NCBI GenBank assembly: GCA_020747065.1
Contig: JAGMVK010000004.1
Coordinates: 1,984,001 to 2,048,000 of the forward strand
Length of the DNA stretch: 64,000 nucleotides
Origin: Cadophora sp. MPI-SDFR-AT-0126
Taxonomy: Eukaryota; Ascomycota; Leotiomycetes; Helotiales; Ploettnerulaceae
Reading direction: 5' to 3'
The notes under the pieces are model-generated. The model ran no database searches, was not told the DNA's origin, and saw only the letters and a program-made list of their open reading frames with translations. Positions 1 to 12,709 of the stretch are shown here, piece by piece. The translations under genes and the position numbers were made by a program. The stretch's first letter is position 1. Each line of letters begins with the position of its first letter.

Positions 1-1
1 G

Positions 2-768
2 GTTGATACGTTGGATTTGTTCATATGGTCGACATTGTCTAATGCAAGCAAGTGGTCGAGGGGAAAATATACTGGCGTGTATCACTTTGATTCGAAGGCC
101 AAGGTTGTGGATTATTTGCATGAGATTCACCCTTCGTTGGGTGAAAAGACGTCCTTGTTACAGATGGGATTGTTCATTACGAACTGGAAGTGGGGTCAAG
201 CTGCCGTTCCATGGGAGAAGGTAAACCGCATCAGACCTTGGCTTATTCGAGTTGCTACTAACGATAACCAGCGTCCTGATGGATCACTCCTCCTCGCCGT
301 GCCCGGCACTGGCGATGTTCCCGTCCCGCTTATTGTACCTTCCGACGCAGGCAAATTCGTCAAAGCCCTTTCGCAAGTTTCATCTGGCAAGAACCTCCTC
401 GCCTTCGGCGACCTCATGACTTGGTCCGAGTATGTTGCTCTTTGGAGTAAGATCACTGGGCTTCCGGCCAAATTTGAGCAAAGTACTGTTGATGCGCTGG
501 ATAAGCTGGCGCCTGGTGGGTATGGAGAGGAGATTGGTGAGATGTACGCATACATGCAGGAATTTGGGTACTGGGGAAAGGACGATGATTCGGTCATCTT
601 TCCGAAAGACGTAAGTCCGACCTTCTACTCAGTGATTGTGAATGTGGAATGCTGACTGGTTCATAGCTTGGCGTTGAGGTGGATGCCACGAGGATCGAGG
701 ATTACATCAAGAACGAGGACTGGTCAGAATTGATCAACAGACCTGTTCCTGGATCTTCAATTAGTTAA
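2..768 (+). CDS. NmrA-like NAD(P)-binding protein, 3' part only
   Basis: Exons 2-610 and 667-768; the gene begins left of the window and the frame is open to its first bases. The intron at 611-666 has a GTAAGT donor and a TAG acceptor, and joining the exons keeps the frame (PKD then LGVEVDATRIEDYI). The protein resembles the C-terminal half of NmrA-like proteins: a YxxFDSKAKV-like segment, the VPWEKVNRIRPWLIRVA region, then a GEEIGEMYAYMQEFGYWGKD helix and a final NEDWSELINR segment. Family members have a Rossmann fold that binds NAD(P) and act as redox-linked regulators or atypical reductases. The N-terminal GxxGxxG dinucleotide motif would lie outside the window and cannot be checked. The family assignment comes from recalled similarity; the specific role is unknown. 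Confidence 0.75.
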
Positions 769-3700
769 AATCTCAAACTACATCCCTCTGAGGAAAGGGA
801 AGACAGCGTGTCTATCTAAAAGTGTCTCACTCGAGAGTTGAAGGAGGGATTCAACATCGGAATTATTTTTACAAAGCTAAGCCAAGCGAAAAATTATACT
901 CTGAATTGTAAACATGTCCTGTCATTGAGATACAATATGTCCGTTCTAGCCACACCAAGATCCCTACAAGAATATGCGTAGATCTAAAATTCACACCCCA
1001 TCGTCTCATTGAAAGCTCCATCCATGCTTTTATCTCTTCCCATCTCCGGCAGAATTAGGTGAACGGATGCAAGCCAGCCAAGGATACAAACGCCCTACAT
1101 AGCTTCAACATGATGAATGAATTAGAAAGTGAAAACAGGCTGTTTGACAGTCTTCTCTACCTTGACAACAATACTCACTCAGCAGAAAGCCACTGAAACG
1201 TCTGTTTAATTTTCCTTTCTATCCACCCGGAAAAGAACCCACTTTTCCATTCTGAATGTTGGAATGTCCTTCGTCACTTGATTTGTACAACGTGAAAGAT
1301 GAAGCCTCAAGGATGTAACCTTTCCAGAGATCTGATGTTCTTTCCTTACAGCCAATCCTGCAGAGTAAGGATCGATATTTATAAGCCCCCCAGCAAGAAG
1401 TTCCAGATGGCTGAAGGCAAGAAACCTTTACTTCACTTCAATTTTCTAGGAGTGAAGTCTGTTAATCTTCATACTCAACGCATAGAGTATAGCTCCACAA
1501 GGGCCTCGAGTACCTTGAGGTTTTTTCGCTCAATTGCTTAAAATTGTCGCAGTTGATGCAATTTCAAGCAACAGCCAGCTGTACGTCCAGATCACATGCT
1601 GCACATGATACGCTCCTCGTCTCGTAAGGGAAAAACGCAAGGGTAACAATGGAGTCGAGACCGTGTATCGAATTTCCCATTGTCAGTCAGCTATTGGTCC
1701 CTGGAGCAAGAGGCTAGACACACTAGCTGTAGATATGTTTATCCCTCCCGAGAGTTCTGAGATTAGCGAGAGCATCAGGCAATTTGACAACAAACCCCTA
1801 GATTGACAGCAACGTTCAAGTTTTCAAACCACCGTTTCCCTCTTAAAACCCATTCTTACACCACACCAATGCAATCTCGATTACGGATGCGATCCGTCCC
1901 TCAAAGGTAGCTACAACACATTCAACTCTGCATTGTCAAGTCAAAATTTGACCCTCAGCGATACACGACCTCGGCTCTCAGATGTCTGTATTTGGTAATC
2001 CTGAAGACTGAGAACCAAAAATCCTCAACGCTTCGGATATATTTCTAGACTTGCAGATTAGGGTCTACTCAAACGGAGATCGTGAGAGCAACGATAGCGG
2101 CGGAGACAAAACGGTTGATATTCAATGCAGCAAGGTTTTCGATCATGAACATGATCCACAGAATGGAAGGAATTGTCAGAGTGAATCAGGATGATTACTA
2201 TAGTCCAGGGATCATTCTTAAGTAGTTTGAGTCTCCAGAACTATAATTCATAGTAAGTAGTGAAGAGAACCGAAGCAAAACTTGCCAGTCACAGAGAGGG
2301 TTGGTTTATGCGAGCTGGGTGTCCTCAACCTTTTACAATACTTTCCTTTCGACAACCCCAGGAATCGACAACACTTAAATAGATTACAGCAATATTCCAA
2401 TTATCACTACCTATTATATTTACCATCATCTCCATGCACCCTGTTTGCTGAGCACCACAGTAGTTTCCAGCCATTTTACTGTACCTGCCCACTAGATTCT
2501 AACACCTACCTATTTCACCTTACACTGGTAAACCCTCCCGAGTCTCACACCTGAGTTTCTCGAGACCAGTCGATTCACATCTCCAAGCGGAGCCAACGGC
2601 GGTGAGTTCAAGTAGAGGTACTGATGCTTTACTCTCAAGTTGACACAAGATTCGACGGTAAGTCAAGGAATCGCTATATAAAGGGAGGGAAGAACAAGCC
2701 GTCAAGAACTATCCATCTCTTTTCGACCAACACAAGGCTTTCATCGTCCTCGCGTCGGAGATGGAGCTGCTGCTACCTGGCTTTTTAGCCAAAACCCCTC
2801 TAATATGAGTTAGGCTCGTTTGATTTGACTTGACTAACATTGAGACCTAGGATAAAAGTAATCCTGATATGTGGTGTGTCGAAAATCCTTAAGCTGCTGG
2901 CGAAGATACATACCATAGACGAAAACAAACATTCGCATTGACAACAACACTCCTGCTTTCGACAGCAGAATACGCCAGTTTACCGGAAAGGTATTTCGCA
3001 TTCTCGAAGCCTATATATAATAGATCTTTGGCACCACGATTATAATAAGACTGTGCCCAAAAAAAAAGCCTAGTACATTCAACGACCAAGGAATACAATC
3101 TCCCGTTTTTTAAGTCGCAGTCCACAACAGCATGCAAATTCTTGCTGCCTACCGTAGATGGCTCTGGCTGCATCTTCTTGGATGCGAGATAGACGTTTAT
3201 ATATCCATCTCCTCGCCCTCACTTCGCCTCTCATTTCCAGAAAGAGAAAGGAAGGAAGTCACGCTTGCTTGTATTGATCCATCAGCAAACTCAGCAGCCA
3301 TTCATTCACCTAAGATTCCCGAAGTTCAATTTTCTCTCAAATCCCACTACAAGCTCCTCTCTTTATCCACATTTCTGTAACTTATAAAAGCCCTTCGATC
3401 ACCACAGAACCTAGAGCAGATAAGACTTGCGAAGCCCAACCAACTACGACGGGGAAATGCTCGTCAGTAACATCATAGAGGACAGCAACTTCTCAGACAT
3501 ATTTTCACTTATCATACACTAATCTCTGTCTCAAAGTGAACCAAAATCTCGTCCTCAAAAGTAAACCCTGTCTCCCGCCAACCAGAAATATCAGGACTGG
3601 AGAAGTGATAAATGGAAGGAAGTTGACAACACTTCCAGTACCGACAATGACCACCTTAAACGATGACAGTGAACAAACACGAATCTGACAATAAGAAGCC

Positions 3701-4660
3701 ACTTACCCCCCCACCCCCCCAAAGCTAAGATCCATCCAACCTCCAATCATCCATCCAAGCAGGTTCTCGAACCCCCAACACCCACTCTCCTCTCCTCTCG
3801 TCTCCTCTCACGAAAACCGAAGTCCTTCCCTCCCTCCCAAAACATGCCTGCTCTTAGCGATAGTAACTGGTAGACCAGCCACCTAAAACTAGTAATGTTC
3901 TCCTCTGCAATGCTGTGCAGTATATCGGTGTAAATGGAGATGTCTATATACTCTGGTCTCGAATCGAATTCGCATGGGCTGCTAGGTGAGAGAGGTGAGC
4001 GAGGTGAGAGAGATGGGAGAGGTGGGAGGGCAACAGTGATTCTTTACTACATTTGAGGGAATTGCTTGTTGCCAAATGCCAGAGGGACGAGGTCAATTGA
4101 ATCCTAAGGGACTTGCTTGTAGCAGACGATGAGAACATGCGAGACTGGAAGTTGGAGACTGGGAGGAAAGGGCAGTCTGCTTAGCGAAGCGAGCGCCATT
4201 AAGAAGCCAGTGATTCTGAATGTCACGGGCAAAATTAGAGCTGCAGAACAAGGACGTCGATGCTTCATTCCCCTCTTACAGTTGGATAGCCTCCATACCT
4301 AGCTAGCCATCAAGATAAATCAAGAAGATAAAGCAAGAAAAGCGAACGTAAGCAATGCATGTCACAGGAAGAACAAGAAGACATTGTGAAGTGAAGTATG
4401 AGAATGCATGGGTATCAATTTCCTGATCCTTTCACATCCCAACCCTAGCAACCGAAGCCACCGCTCAACTGTTTAAACCATCTAAATGAAAGACTCTGCA
4501 CACATCCGTTTTATACACATAAACATTGATTCTCTTCTGCCATATCTCCTGTCCACCATTCTTTATGAAATGACCCAAAAACGCCAGCAATGCACGCTAA
4601 TATTCAGACACTCTTCTCTCCCCCTCCCTTGATAACCTCCCCATTATGTATCCTTCTCAC
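769..4660. other. Long intergenic region, no supported gene
   Basis: About 3.9 kb with only short open frames that lack splice-consistent extensions or recognisable protein motifs. It should hold the 3' UTRs of the NmrA-like gene and of the SUR7 gene, which are convergent. There is a C run near 3707-3720, a pyrimidine-rich stretch near 3780-3840 and a GAGAGGTGAG-type purine repeat near 3985-4030. A non-coding transcript cannot be excluded. Confidence 0.5.
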
Positions 4661-5704
4661 TTAAATAGCAGTATGGCTATACGGCTCATACGCACCATTG
4701 CCACCCCTCGCCATCGGCTTCACATTATGCATCGGGACACCATACTCAGTATTCTGCTGCGGGTTATAGATCCCGTGTTGCTGTCCCGCATATCCCTGAT
4801 TGAAATGCGTATTATCATCCACACGCTGGTAAGCACCAGTAGGAATCAACTTCTCATGATCGTCGACCCCACGGCTCTTCCTCTTGCTGTTGCCCGAGTG
4901 GTCAGCGGCACAGCAGCAGATAGTCAACATCCAGAGCATGCCGGCGCCGATGCTGAACGCGGCCGCGAGCCATGTCGTAGCAAGGTATGATGTGTTGAGG
5001 GAGCCCTTGACGCCGTAGGAGCGCGCGCTGGCTTTGACGGCCGCGGTGACGAGCGAGGATTGCACGGTGGCCATGATGGAGGCGATGATGATGGTTGCGG
5101 TCGAGACGCCAGAGATGATGAATGTGAGGCAGGACCCGGCGCGCGAGCAGAAGCCGAAGAGGCCAAGGAAGAGCTCGGCGACGCAGCTGAAGAAGGCGAT
5201 AATATAGACTACCTCGGTCCATTTACTGAAAGTCTTGAAGGTCTTGAGTGCGGTTCTGAGCTCTGAAGGGAGCTTGACAGTCTTTCCTGTAAGGGAGGAG
5301 GCCGTGGCTTCGACGGTGGAGCTGTTGAGCTTGGAGGAGGCCCAGTCGAATTCAGCCTTGGTACAATTCGTCTTACTGCCTGTTGTAGCGCAGTAGTTCC
5401 ACAAAGAAACCTTGTACGAGTCTGCGAGACCGAGATCTGCCGCAGTGATGTTGTCTGAAGGGTTTGGGCTGAGACCTGCGACGGTCAGGGCGGAGAGAGA
5501 GTCGCCTGGGATGGGTGCCCGCTTCGTGAGGTCGATGAGGTTCTCGAGGGAGGAGGATGATATTGAGAGGTTGGCTGTCTTGATCTCGAACATATCCAAA
5601 GACTTGTTCGTAATTCCCGCGAGCATTACGATCAAGATGCACACGAGACTGGCGAGAGTCAGTCCAAATGGGACGGCTACGCAAACGAAGCGTCCTGCAC
5701 CCAT
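4661..5704 (-). CDS. SUR7/PalI-family plasma membrane protein
   Basis: Single exon, 347 residues. Four hydrophobic segments are visible: residues about 8-30, 162-185, 191-213 and 243-267. The first extracellular loop is long and carries the LWNYC...C pattern typical of SUR7/PalI (claudin-like) proteins. The C-terminal tail is hydrophilic and rich in Q, G and Y. SUR7 proteins sit in eisosomes at the plasma membrane and affect endocytosis, cell wall and morphogenesis; PalI members sense ambient pH. The arrangement of TM1, a large loop and then three closely spaced TMs fits SUR7 better than PalI, whose tail is usually much longer. The start is the first ATG, placed directly before TM1. Upstream DNA is wide and gene-free. 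Confidence 0.85.
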   Translation of the reverse strand: MGAGRFVCVAVPFGLTLASLVCILIVMLAGITNKSLDMFEIKTANLSISSSSLENLIDLTKRAPIPGDSLSALTVAGLSPNPSDNITAADLGLADSYKVSLWNYCATTGSKTNCTKAEFDWASSKLNSSTVEATASSLTGKTVKLPSELRTALKTFKTFSKWTEVVYIIAFFSCVAELFLGLFGFCSRAGSCLTFIISGVSTATIIIASIMATVQSSLVTAAVKASARSYGVKGSLNTSYLATTWLAAAFSIGAGMLWMLTICCCAADHSGNSKRKSRGVDDHEKLIPTGAYQRVDDNTHFNQGYAGQQHGIYNPQQNTEYGVPMHNVKPMARGGNGAYEPYSHTAI

Positions 5705-8700
5705 TGTGATGTTGTTGTTTGGTGTTTTGTTATCGATTGAGGAGGCTCTAACGAGTGTGTTGATATTGTATCAATATCAGTGGAGATGTGATGTTGTCGA
5801 GAGATGGAATAAATGAGTAAGAAAGAAATCCAGTCGGCGGGTTTCAGTGTTTATGAAGGAGTGGAGGTTCTGTGTTGGGGAGGGATCCGTGTTGTGGCGG
5901 AGTAAGCAAAAAGTTGTCAAGAGTAGCTAGCCTGGTGCAGCGCAGTGTCTTGTCCCGTCCAGGGTCCCCCAGTCCGCTCTCCTAAGGTGGCTGATGATGA
6001 GGAGGAGGGAGGACAAGCAAAATTAGAATGTTATTTGGGCAAACTCCGGGGGAGAAAATACGAGTGATCTGAATCAGACAGATACGAAGCAAATTATCTC
6101 GTGAATCAATATTCTTTCAGTCCTTTCATCTTTCCTTCCCAAGTAATTGATTGCTGTTCTCTTTGCATCCAACATAATGTCTGTCCTCTCTCTCCCTTTC
6201 CTCACATTCTCAGGTTCAACACCCTCCCTCCCACCAAGTGGCACAGCAAAGGCAAAGCAAATCGTCACCCTGTGCCCACTGCCCCTGGACCTTCGTCTAT
6301 CAGCCCAAATGTAGTTAGCCGTCGTACCTGACAACCACCTTAATTCTATTTTTGTCCCTGGGTAGTCTACTCTCCGCCACACTGTGCAGCTCATTCCCCA
6401 CATTTCTCCCTATCCGCCGCCGCTGAGTGGCTAGCCCTGCACCTTATCGGGAGGAATGAGCTGGGCAAGGTTGAATTCCGCGCGTCACCCAAAGCAGACT
6501 CTGCAGTGGCCCACCAACCTTGTGGGTATGGTTCGTTCATCAACCTCCAAGCCTCACTTCATTCGTTGTTACATTCTAGATAGACTTCCCCAACTTGATT
6601 TCTTGGTTGGTTCCTTTCGTTAGGTAAGGAAATGGAGGAGACGAGGCTGAGGGCAAGAAGATTCGCATGAAGGAGACGTAAGGCCGCCCGAGTGAGGTGT
6701 TTCAGGATCCTTGTTGCATTCGCTTGTTTGGGCTTGGGTGGCAGGGGTTGAGATTTTGATAGACACAGGTGGAAAGAAAGGGGTACGTTGCCCCGGGTTG
6801 CCCTTTCGCTACTGAGCACCAGCGTGTGTTTTGTTTTGAGTCAAGCGATGGTGAAATTTTGCACTGTGAACGACCGAGAGGGAATAAAGACGTCATAGTT
6901 GTAAACATGCAACTACCTTCCTTGAAAAGATCAAGGTGTGCCACCCGTACGGTTGGATGTCCCATAATAGGAAGGAGATAGAAGCTCAACGTTCATCATG
7001 ACTACCTAATTTCGAGACTCCACAACCTTCCATGAAATAACTTCTTTCTTCTTCGCGGCCCGATTCATACACTCTGTTCATGCTGTTAGCGAAGACATGT
7101 GGTCATTTTCATTGTTTTATATTGTGCAAGATGCTTTCATTTCCGCGTTTCTCTTTCAAGTGACTGACTATGGGACACAAAATTTCAAGATGAATATTAC
7201 TACCTTTGATTTCCATTCCTTTGATTATACCCAGCTCCGTCTTACCTCTGCCTCCTCCCCGCCGGCCATCCTTCAATCACAACCACCAAACCCTGACCAA
7301 TCACCTCTTCATATTCTCCACACTCTTCTTATTTGTTCTTCAACTTCCACGTTTCCTTCCTGGACATCTCCCTTCCACCTGCCAAACTCCCAACACTCCT
7401 CGCCACTCGCTTCTTCTCTCCTCACAACCACCAGCCTCTTCCTCATTCTGCCACGCTACCCTCCCTTCCCGGTATCGGTGACCAAAACAAATTCGAGTGA
7501 CCCGTTCACGGAACCTACCCACGCCCCTCTCCTCTACTAGCTCACTATCACCATCGAACAGCCAGCCTACCAAAACAAGCAGGACCACATCTGAACATAG
7601 CAATTTCAATACCAAACACTTCCCACGGAGCATATTTCATCACCATCCAAGCAGGTAGAACAAGCGACTGCACATGCACAGTGCTCCCCTTACCTCACTC
7701 TCACTAAGCGTGCCTGGATTGTGGTGAGTTCTGCGGGCATCTAACACCCAGAATCACGCAATTGGGGCTGTATTCGGGCTACCCTCATATGATCGGCAAG
7801 AAAGCAGGCGAGCCCTCTGAGATACCCTGCGCCGCATAGACGGGCAATAGAAGAATTGTTGATCGGTTGGAGAAATGGTTGCATCAGGCTTCTCCCAGGT
7901 CCCGCCAGGGGGATCTGTAGCCTGGGAAAGCGGAAGAAGCGCACACCGCCGCACATGGGAGAGGAGAGAGGAGAGGATAGAAAAGGAACGAGGCATTGGC
8001 AAGGATGAATGTGCCAGAGATTTTAGGAGACAGTGGTATTGCTCAGAGCTTTTTTTCATAGTAGGATATAGCTGCCTCACTAGAGGTAGACTTGGATCAA
8101 GAGTAGACATTGAAATGTAATGATGGCAAAGACAGCCCAGCAAAGATGAACTCCAGATATCTCAGTACCATAAAATTCCTCGTGCTACCTCCTCGGTATT
8201 CCATCGAGCGACCTGCCAGACCTCCACCCAGCACCTCTGAGCTGACCGCTAGCAATACAAATACAGATATCACAAATGCCACCCCTCTCTCCATCACAAT
8301 CATCCGCAGACCCAATAAAGTAGTAGTCTGCCTACCACTGCTCATTCACTCGTGACATGTTAGTATTCCCAAGAAAGGAAGGACTAGGCCCATGTCGTGG
8401 CCAATTTAAAAAAAAAACGCCAATATCGCCCAAACCCAAACCAATGTATCGCGCACAAGGAGGGAGGTGAGTTCCCCTAACCGTCATCGTTGCTTCACTG
8501 ACTTGGGCACGGTCGGAGGCGTCTAAATGGCGTGGATCTCTCGTTCTTTCGATGTTTTTTTGTTGCTCAAGAGCTGCTTTACTCATTTTCCAGTGATCTC
8601 TCCCGATTCGCGCCAAAACCGTCAAACACGGCATTTTCAGCTCTGTGTATGCGCGGTAGATCATTCGATATGATAAAAGCGAGTTAGAGGAGCCTTCAGG

Positions 8701-8732
8701 GTAGATCTGCATCGTTCCCAGCCAGCCTCGGA
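5705..8732. other. Intergenic region between SUR7 and PPZ genes
   Basis: About 3 kb without a supported gene. It holds the promoter of the SUR7 gene (minus strand, beginning at 5704) and the 3' UTR of the phosphatase gene. A C/T-rich stretch at about 7230-7540 on the plus strand encodes only low-complexity S/T/P-rich frames with no family match, so I do not call it a gene. Confidence 0.5.
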
Positions 8733-10408
8733 CTAAACACTTTGGGGAAGGAAACCAGATGGCGGAGGACTGTTGAGCATGCTGTTGCGCTTGTTCCGGC
8801 TCTTTTTCATCTGACTCTTCAGCGCACTGGAATCCAATGGCTTCAGAAGCTCGAAGCTGCAAAGGAGTTCTGTAGATACACTCATCACAGCTCCATAGTT
8901 GTCGAACTCTCCACAGTAGTTTGGTGCGGAGAAGACAGTGACTAGGATTCGGTCTTCGAAGAACTCATATCCATCCTCTACAACCATGTGTGCTCGACAA
9001 ACAAGATCGAAATCGTGTCTTGTTAGGAAATCTACGATGACTTTCTTCCCGAACGAATAACTAACACCTCTTTCGCTACTTTCCCAGTCTTTTTCTTGGT
9101 CCGCCGGATCTGACCAAAGTAGATCGTTTAGTAATCCAAAGTCTGGTACGTCTGTTGGACGAGCGATGTTTCTAATGTCGTCCATGTGGCTCAAAGCGGG
9201 AGAGAGTCCACCGTGTACGCAGAAAATCTTCCCAGCAACGATCGCGGCGATTGGGAGCTAAGATGACTTAGTATATAGGCATCAGAGGAAAGGAGGAAAC
9301 TTACACAATTAAAAGTATCCACAAAGGTCTTCCAGACCTTCACGTTGCACCTTCTCTTGCATTCGTCGTAGAAACCGTAGACTCTTGTGACATTTGCGCA
9401 TTCGTGATTACCTCTCAAAAGAAAGAAATTCTCCGGGTACTTGATCTTGTAGCACATAAGCAACAGAATCGTCTCCAGAGAATGCTTTCCTCGATCAACG
9501 TAATCGCCGAGAAACAGAAAGTTTGAACTTGGAGGGAACCCGCACATTTCGAACATGCGAATCAGATCCGAGTATTGTCCATGGATATCGCCTACAATCT
9601 TGACTGGCGCCTCCAATTCAATCAATGGCGGCTGAGCCAGAAAGATCTCGCGAACTCGAGAGCAAATGGAGCTGATCTCGGCATTCCTCAGAACAACGCC
9701 TTTGGTACTCTTACCGGCATACCCGGCATCCAAAAGACGCTTGATATAATCATCCACATCGGAGTCTTTCATGTCACCCATGGCCATTGCTCCTCCAGCG
9801 CTTACGTCCTCTCCCGCTTGAGCTGCGCTGACAGCCTCTGGCTCAATCGGATTTATTTCCCCTTCTCTCTTCACTAGAATCGATGCACCTGCACGTTGCA
9901 GATGTGCGTGTGGGTTTGTCTGTCCGGATGGAGGTTGGTCCGAAACATTATCAACCTCACCGCTTCGTTGGGCAGCATCAACGTCATGATGACCTGCTCG
10001 CATGGAGGCCGACTGAATAGGAGATGGGGGTGGCTTTAAATCATCGAGCGGGGATGGGATGTCTTCGGAATCTGCAATGGGCGACGATGGCGATGTTGGA
10101 TCCGAATCAATGCCAGTCCCCTTCAACGCTGATCGCGAACTCTTCCCCGACTTCATGGATGCAGCATCGGATCTATCAAGTAGTGGTTCCCCATTGCTCA
10201 GGTTCGATGTAGAGTTGCGTGGACTATCTGTCTTGCTACCTGGGATCTTGGATCTCAGGCCTCTGAAGGATCTGGTGGATTCCTTGGTATCTGCCTTGCT
10301 GAATGAAGGGTAGGATGAAAGGTTATCTGCTCCTCTGTCCAATGATGTTGTTGATTGGTTGCCTTTTGGCGTACTGGCTCCTGAGCCTTTTGAACTTTGG
10401 TTTCCCAT
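8733..10408 (-). CDS. Serine/threonine protein phosphatase, PPZ type
   Basis: Two exons: 10408-9305 and 9257-8733; the 47-nt intron has a GTAAGT donor and a TAG acceptor. The product is 542 residues. The first 220 residues are Ser/Pro-rich and poorly ordered; the protein starts [10 protein letters not shown], so Gly2 fits an N-myristoylation signal as in fungal Ppz1. The catalytic domain follows with the PP1-type motifs GDIHGQ (273-278), GDYVDRG (301-307) and RGNHE (332-336), then HGG just after the intron and [11 protein letters not shown] near the end. PPZ phosphatases are fungus-specific PP1 relatives that control cation balance, cell-wall integrity and salt tolerance, and are inhibited by Hal3. 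The long myristoylated extension separates it from PP1 itself. The intron lies between VDTFNC and LPIAA. Confidence 0.92.
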
Positions 10409-12709
10409 TTCACTTGAGCCCTGGAAAATGCCTGGACAAAGAGTCTTGAGATAATCTTGGCCTCCACAGATTCACATATGCTTCTCTTTCAGAAGTGGAA
10501 TAAGCTTGAGCTTTGTATCCCGCAGGGTGCGCTCGGAGTATGGATTTATGAACGGGGAACAAGCCCTCGGAGATAGTGAGCGGAGTTGGAATGCAGGTTG
10601 CAAGCTCTGCTTATCTTTCGCAGAGGATGCGGTATGTGGTTTCGTCAATAAATTCCGTTGAAAGATGTTGAAGAGCAAACGTATTCCGCGTTATCGATCG
10701 TGTTGACGTTGTCGACTCCGCACTTCGGCTCGGCAGGGAAAGGATATGTATCTGACTGAGTCACAACTTTTGTCAGCACGGGATGTAGGATGGTGAATCT
10801 TTCTATAGAGCGCAGTCGTGAAGATTCAACAAGCAAGCCAGGAGGCGCAAGGAAAGTGTTTGAGGCTGGAGCAGTTCTCGCCGAGTAGACCTAGCTACGC
10901 AAATACCCATCTGGGCGAGGTCAGGTGTAGGAGATCGGAACAACGAACCTCTAGTGGACGGAACGATCGATCAATCACGAAGAGTCTTCTGCAGCTTGAG
11001 TTCCTTCTGCCAATCGCGCAACGTGTGAAGGTATCGTCGGTGAGGGTTTGGGGGAAAGGGAGAGAACGGGTGTTCTCGTGCGGAGCTGGGTAAGGCTGTA
11101 ACCGACTGCACCAGTCTAGATGCAATGCAATTGTGGGGGTCGTTGTCAGATAGATGCCTGGTTAGAAAGGACAGAAGGCTGAACTGGATGCTGGTTCGCG
11201 GTGGTACCGTAGTCGGGCGTCTCTTGTGGGGAACGTTATCGTGTTCGTTGCCGTCGTCGTTCGTCGTTCGTCGTTCGTCGCCGTCTCGAATTGTTGATAC
11301 AATCGAGGGGATTTCGCAGTCCTGACAATTGGTGAAGGGTCAGCCTGGGAATAGATGTGGTGTTAAGCCAGGGGTGTTTACGATCGGCGAGTCGAGGCTG
11401 AAGTCGAGTGGCGATACCAGGGAGTTGTTGTTATTTGTGAGGAGGCCGGTCTTGTGCCAGTGCAGCGATCGTTGGTTCGTCGTTTGCCTTCCAAGCCAAG
11501 GCTGTTAAATTACGTAAGCGAGGTTAGCCAGTTGACTTGAACGACATCGACGACTGTTCTCTCAAAATTACATAACATTCTCTACTCATACTTCAATGTG
11601 GTATTCTAGAGTTTGAGGTAGAGCCGGAATATCCAGAAGTATTTGAATACGCTGCCAAGTTCTGAGTCAAGGCATTGTTTTCAGCGTCGAGTCACAGCAC
11701 ATGGCAAAGCAAGATTGATTTTTGATGTCCATTTCCCTCAAAAACGCTGAAGAAAGCTCTAGTTACAAGTGTGTGCCCCATCCATTGTCCGCAATTCGTC
11801 TCTCTCGAGAAGAAAGGTAAATCGTGAAGTTCTGTCCGCCCTTGTATTAACAACCAGAAGCGATGCCATCTGCAAATCGAAGGAGAAAATGGGAACTAAT
11901 AATATTGGGTAATGTATCACAGGCACTCCACCCACCCAGAAGTCAAGACCAGACGTCGGAGTACGATATCAGGTTCGACGTGATAGCGCAGGGAAGACCT
12001 CTAGTGGGATGGCATTCTGTGCCATCAAAATAAACCGCAATTTCAGGAACCGTGTTATTTTTTTTGTTCAAGGGAAGTAGGCAAGGTACAAATTTGCACC
12101 AGGTATCTTGTACTCCAACCAAAATCCCAGTCCATTAAGGAAAGGAAGTGGGGAGGAAAATAGCCTGGGCAGAGGAAGAAGCGAATGAGCAGATATGTGC
12201 GAGCACAATATGGACTGCTCATAAAGTATTGAAGTGAAGTAACCCATTCGCGTGCCGGAGAAACAAGAAAAAACCACCGTCGAGGAAAATGAAATATGTT
12301 GAACCAAGGAAAGGTATTCAGAATAGAGGTCTATGTCATCCGCCCCACCCAGGTACAGGTACAAATCGAGCTTGCGCAATCACTCGTATTGTACCGTGCG
12401 CTGAGAAAATTTGTCGTTTCGAGTCGTGCCGAGATCTTTTTATGATCGAGGGAGCTGATATTGTACAGGTGACAGCTGGAAACGGGTCAAACGCCGGCAT
12501 GATGCATGTGATGATGTTGATAGGTGGAATGCTAGTGTAACAACAAAGGGCCGTAAAATTCGTAGTGGAAAACAGTCGTGGATATAGCAGATTATCCAAA
12601 TGATACCCAAAGGCAGAATGAATAATTGCATGTATCCGACGACTCGAAAAGATCATTCCTCGTACCGTTACAAGCGTAAGGATCATATCGTCGTTACGGG
12701 ATATTGAAG
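10409..12709. other. Intergenic region upstream of PPZ gene
   Basis: About 2.3 kb without a supported gene. It contains the PPZ promoter side (from 10408 upward) and the 3' UTR of the PUF gene (below 12710). A heptad microsatellite lies at 11254-11281. The remaining open frames are short and lack motifs. Confidence 0.5.
11254..11281. repeat. Heptanucleotide repeat, TCGTCGT x4
   Basis: Four consecutive units of TCGTCGT, the last ending in C instead of T, read directly from the sequence. The repeat lies about 850 bp upstream of the PPZ start codon, in non-coding DNA. It is probably a small microsatellite. Confidence 0.8.

Noticed and set aside
7097..7540. 147-codon open frame upstream of the SUR7 gene
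   Set aside because: Low-complexity C/T-rich sequence giving S, T, P and L runs, with no motif; typical of fungal promoter DNA.
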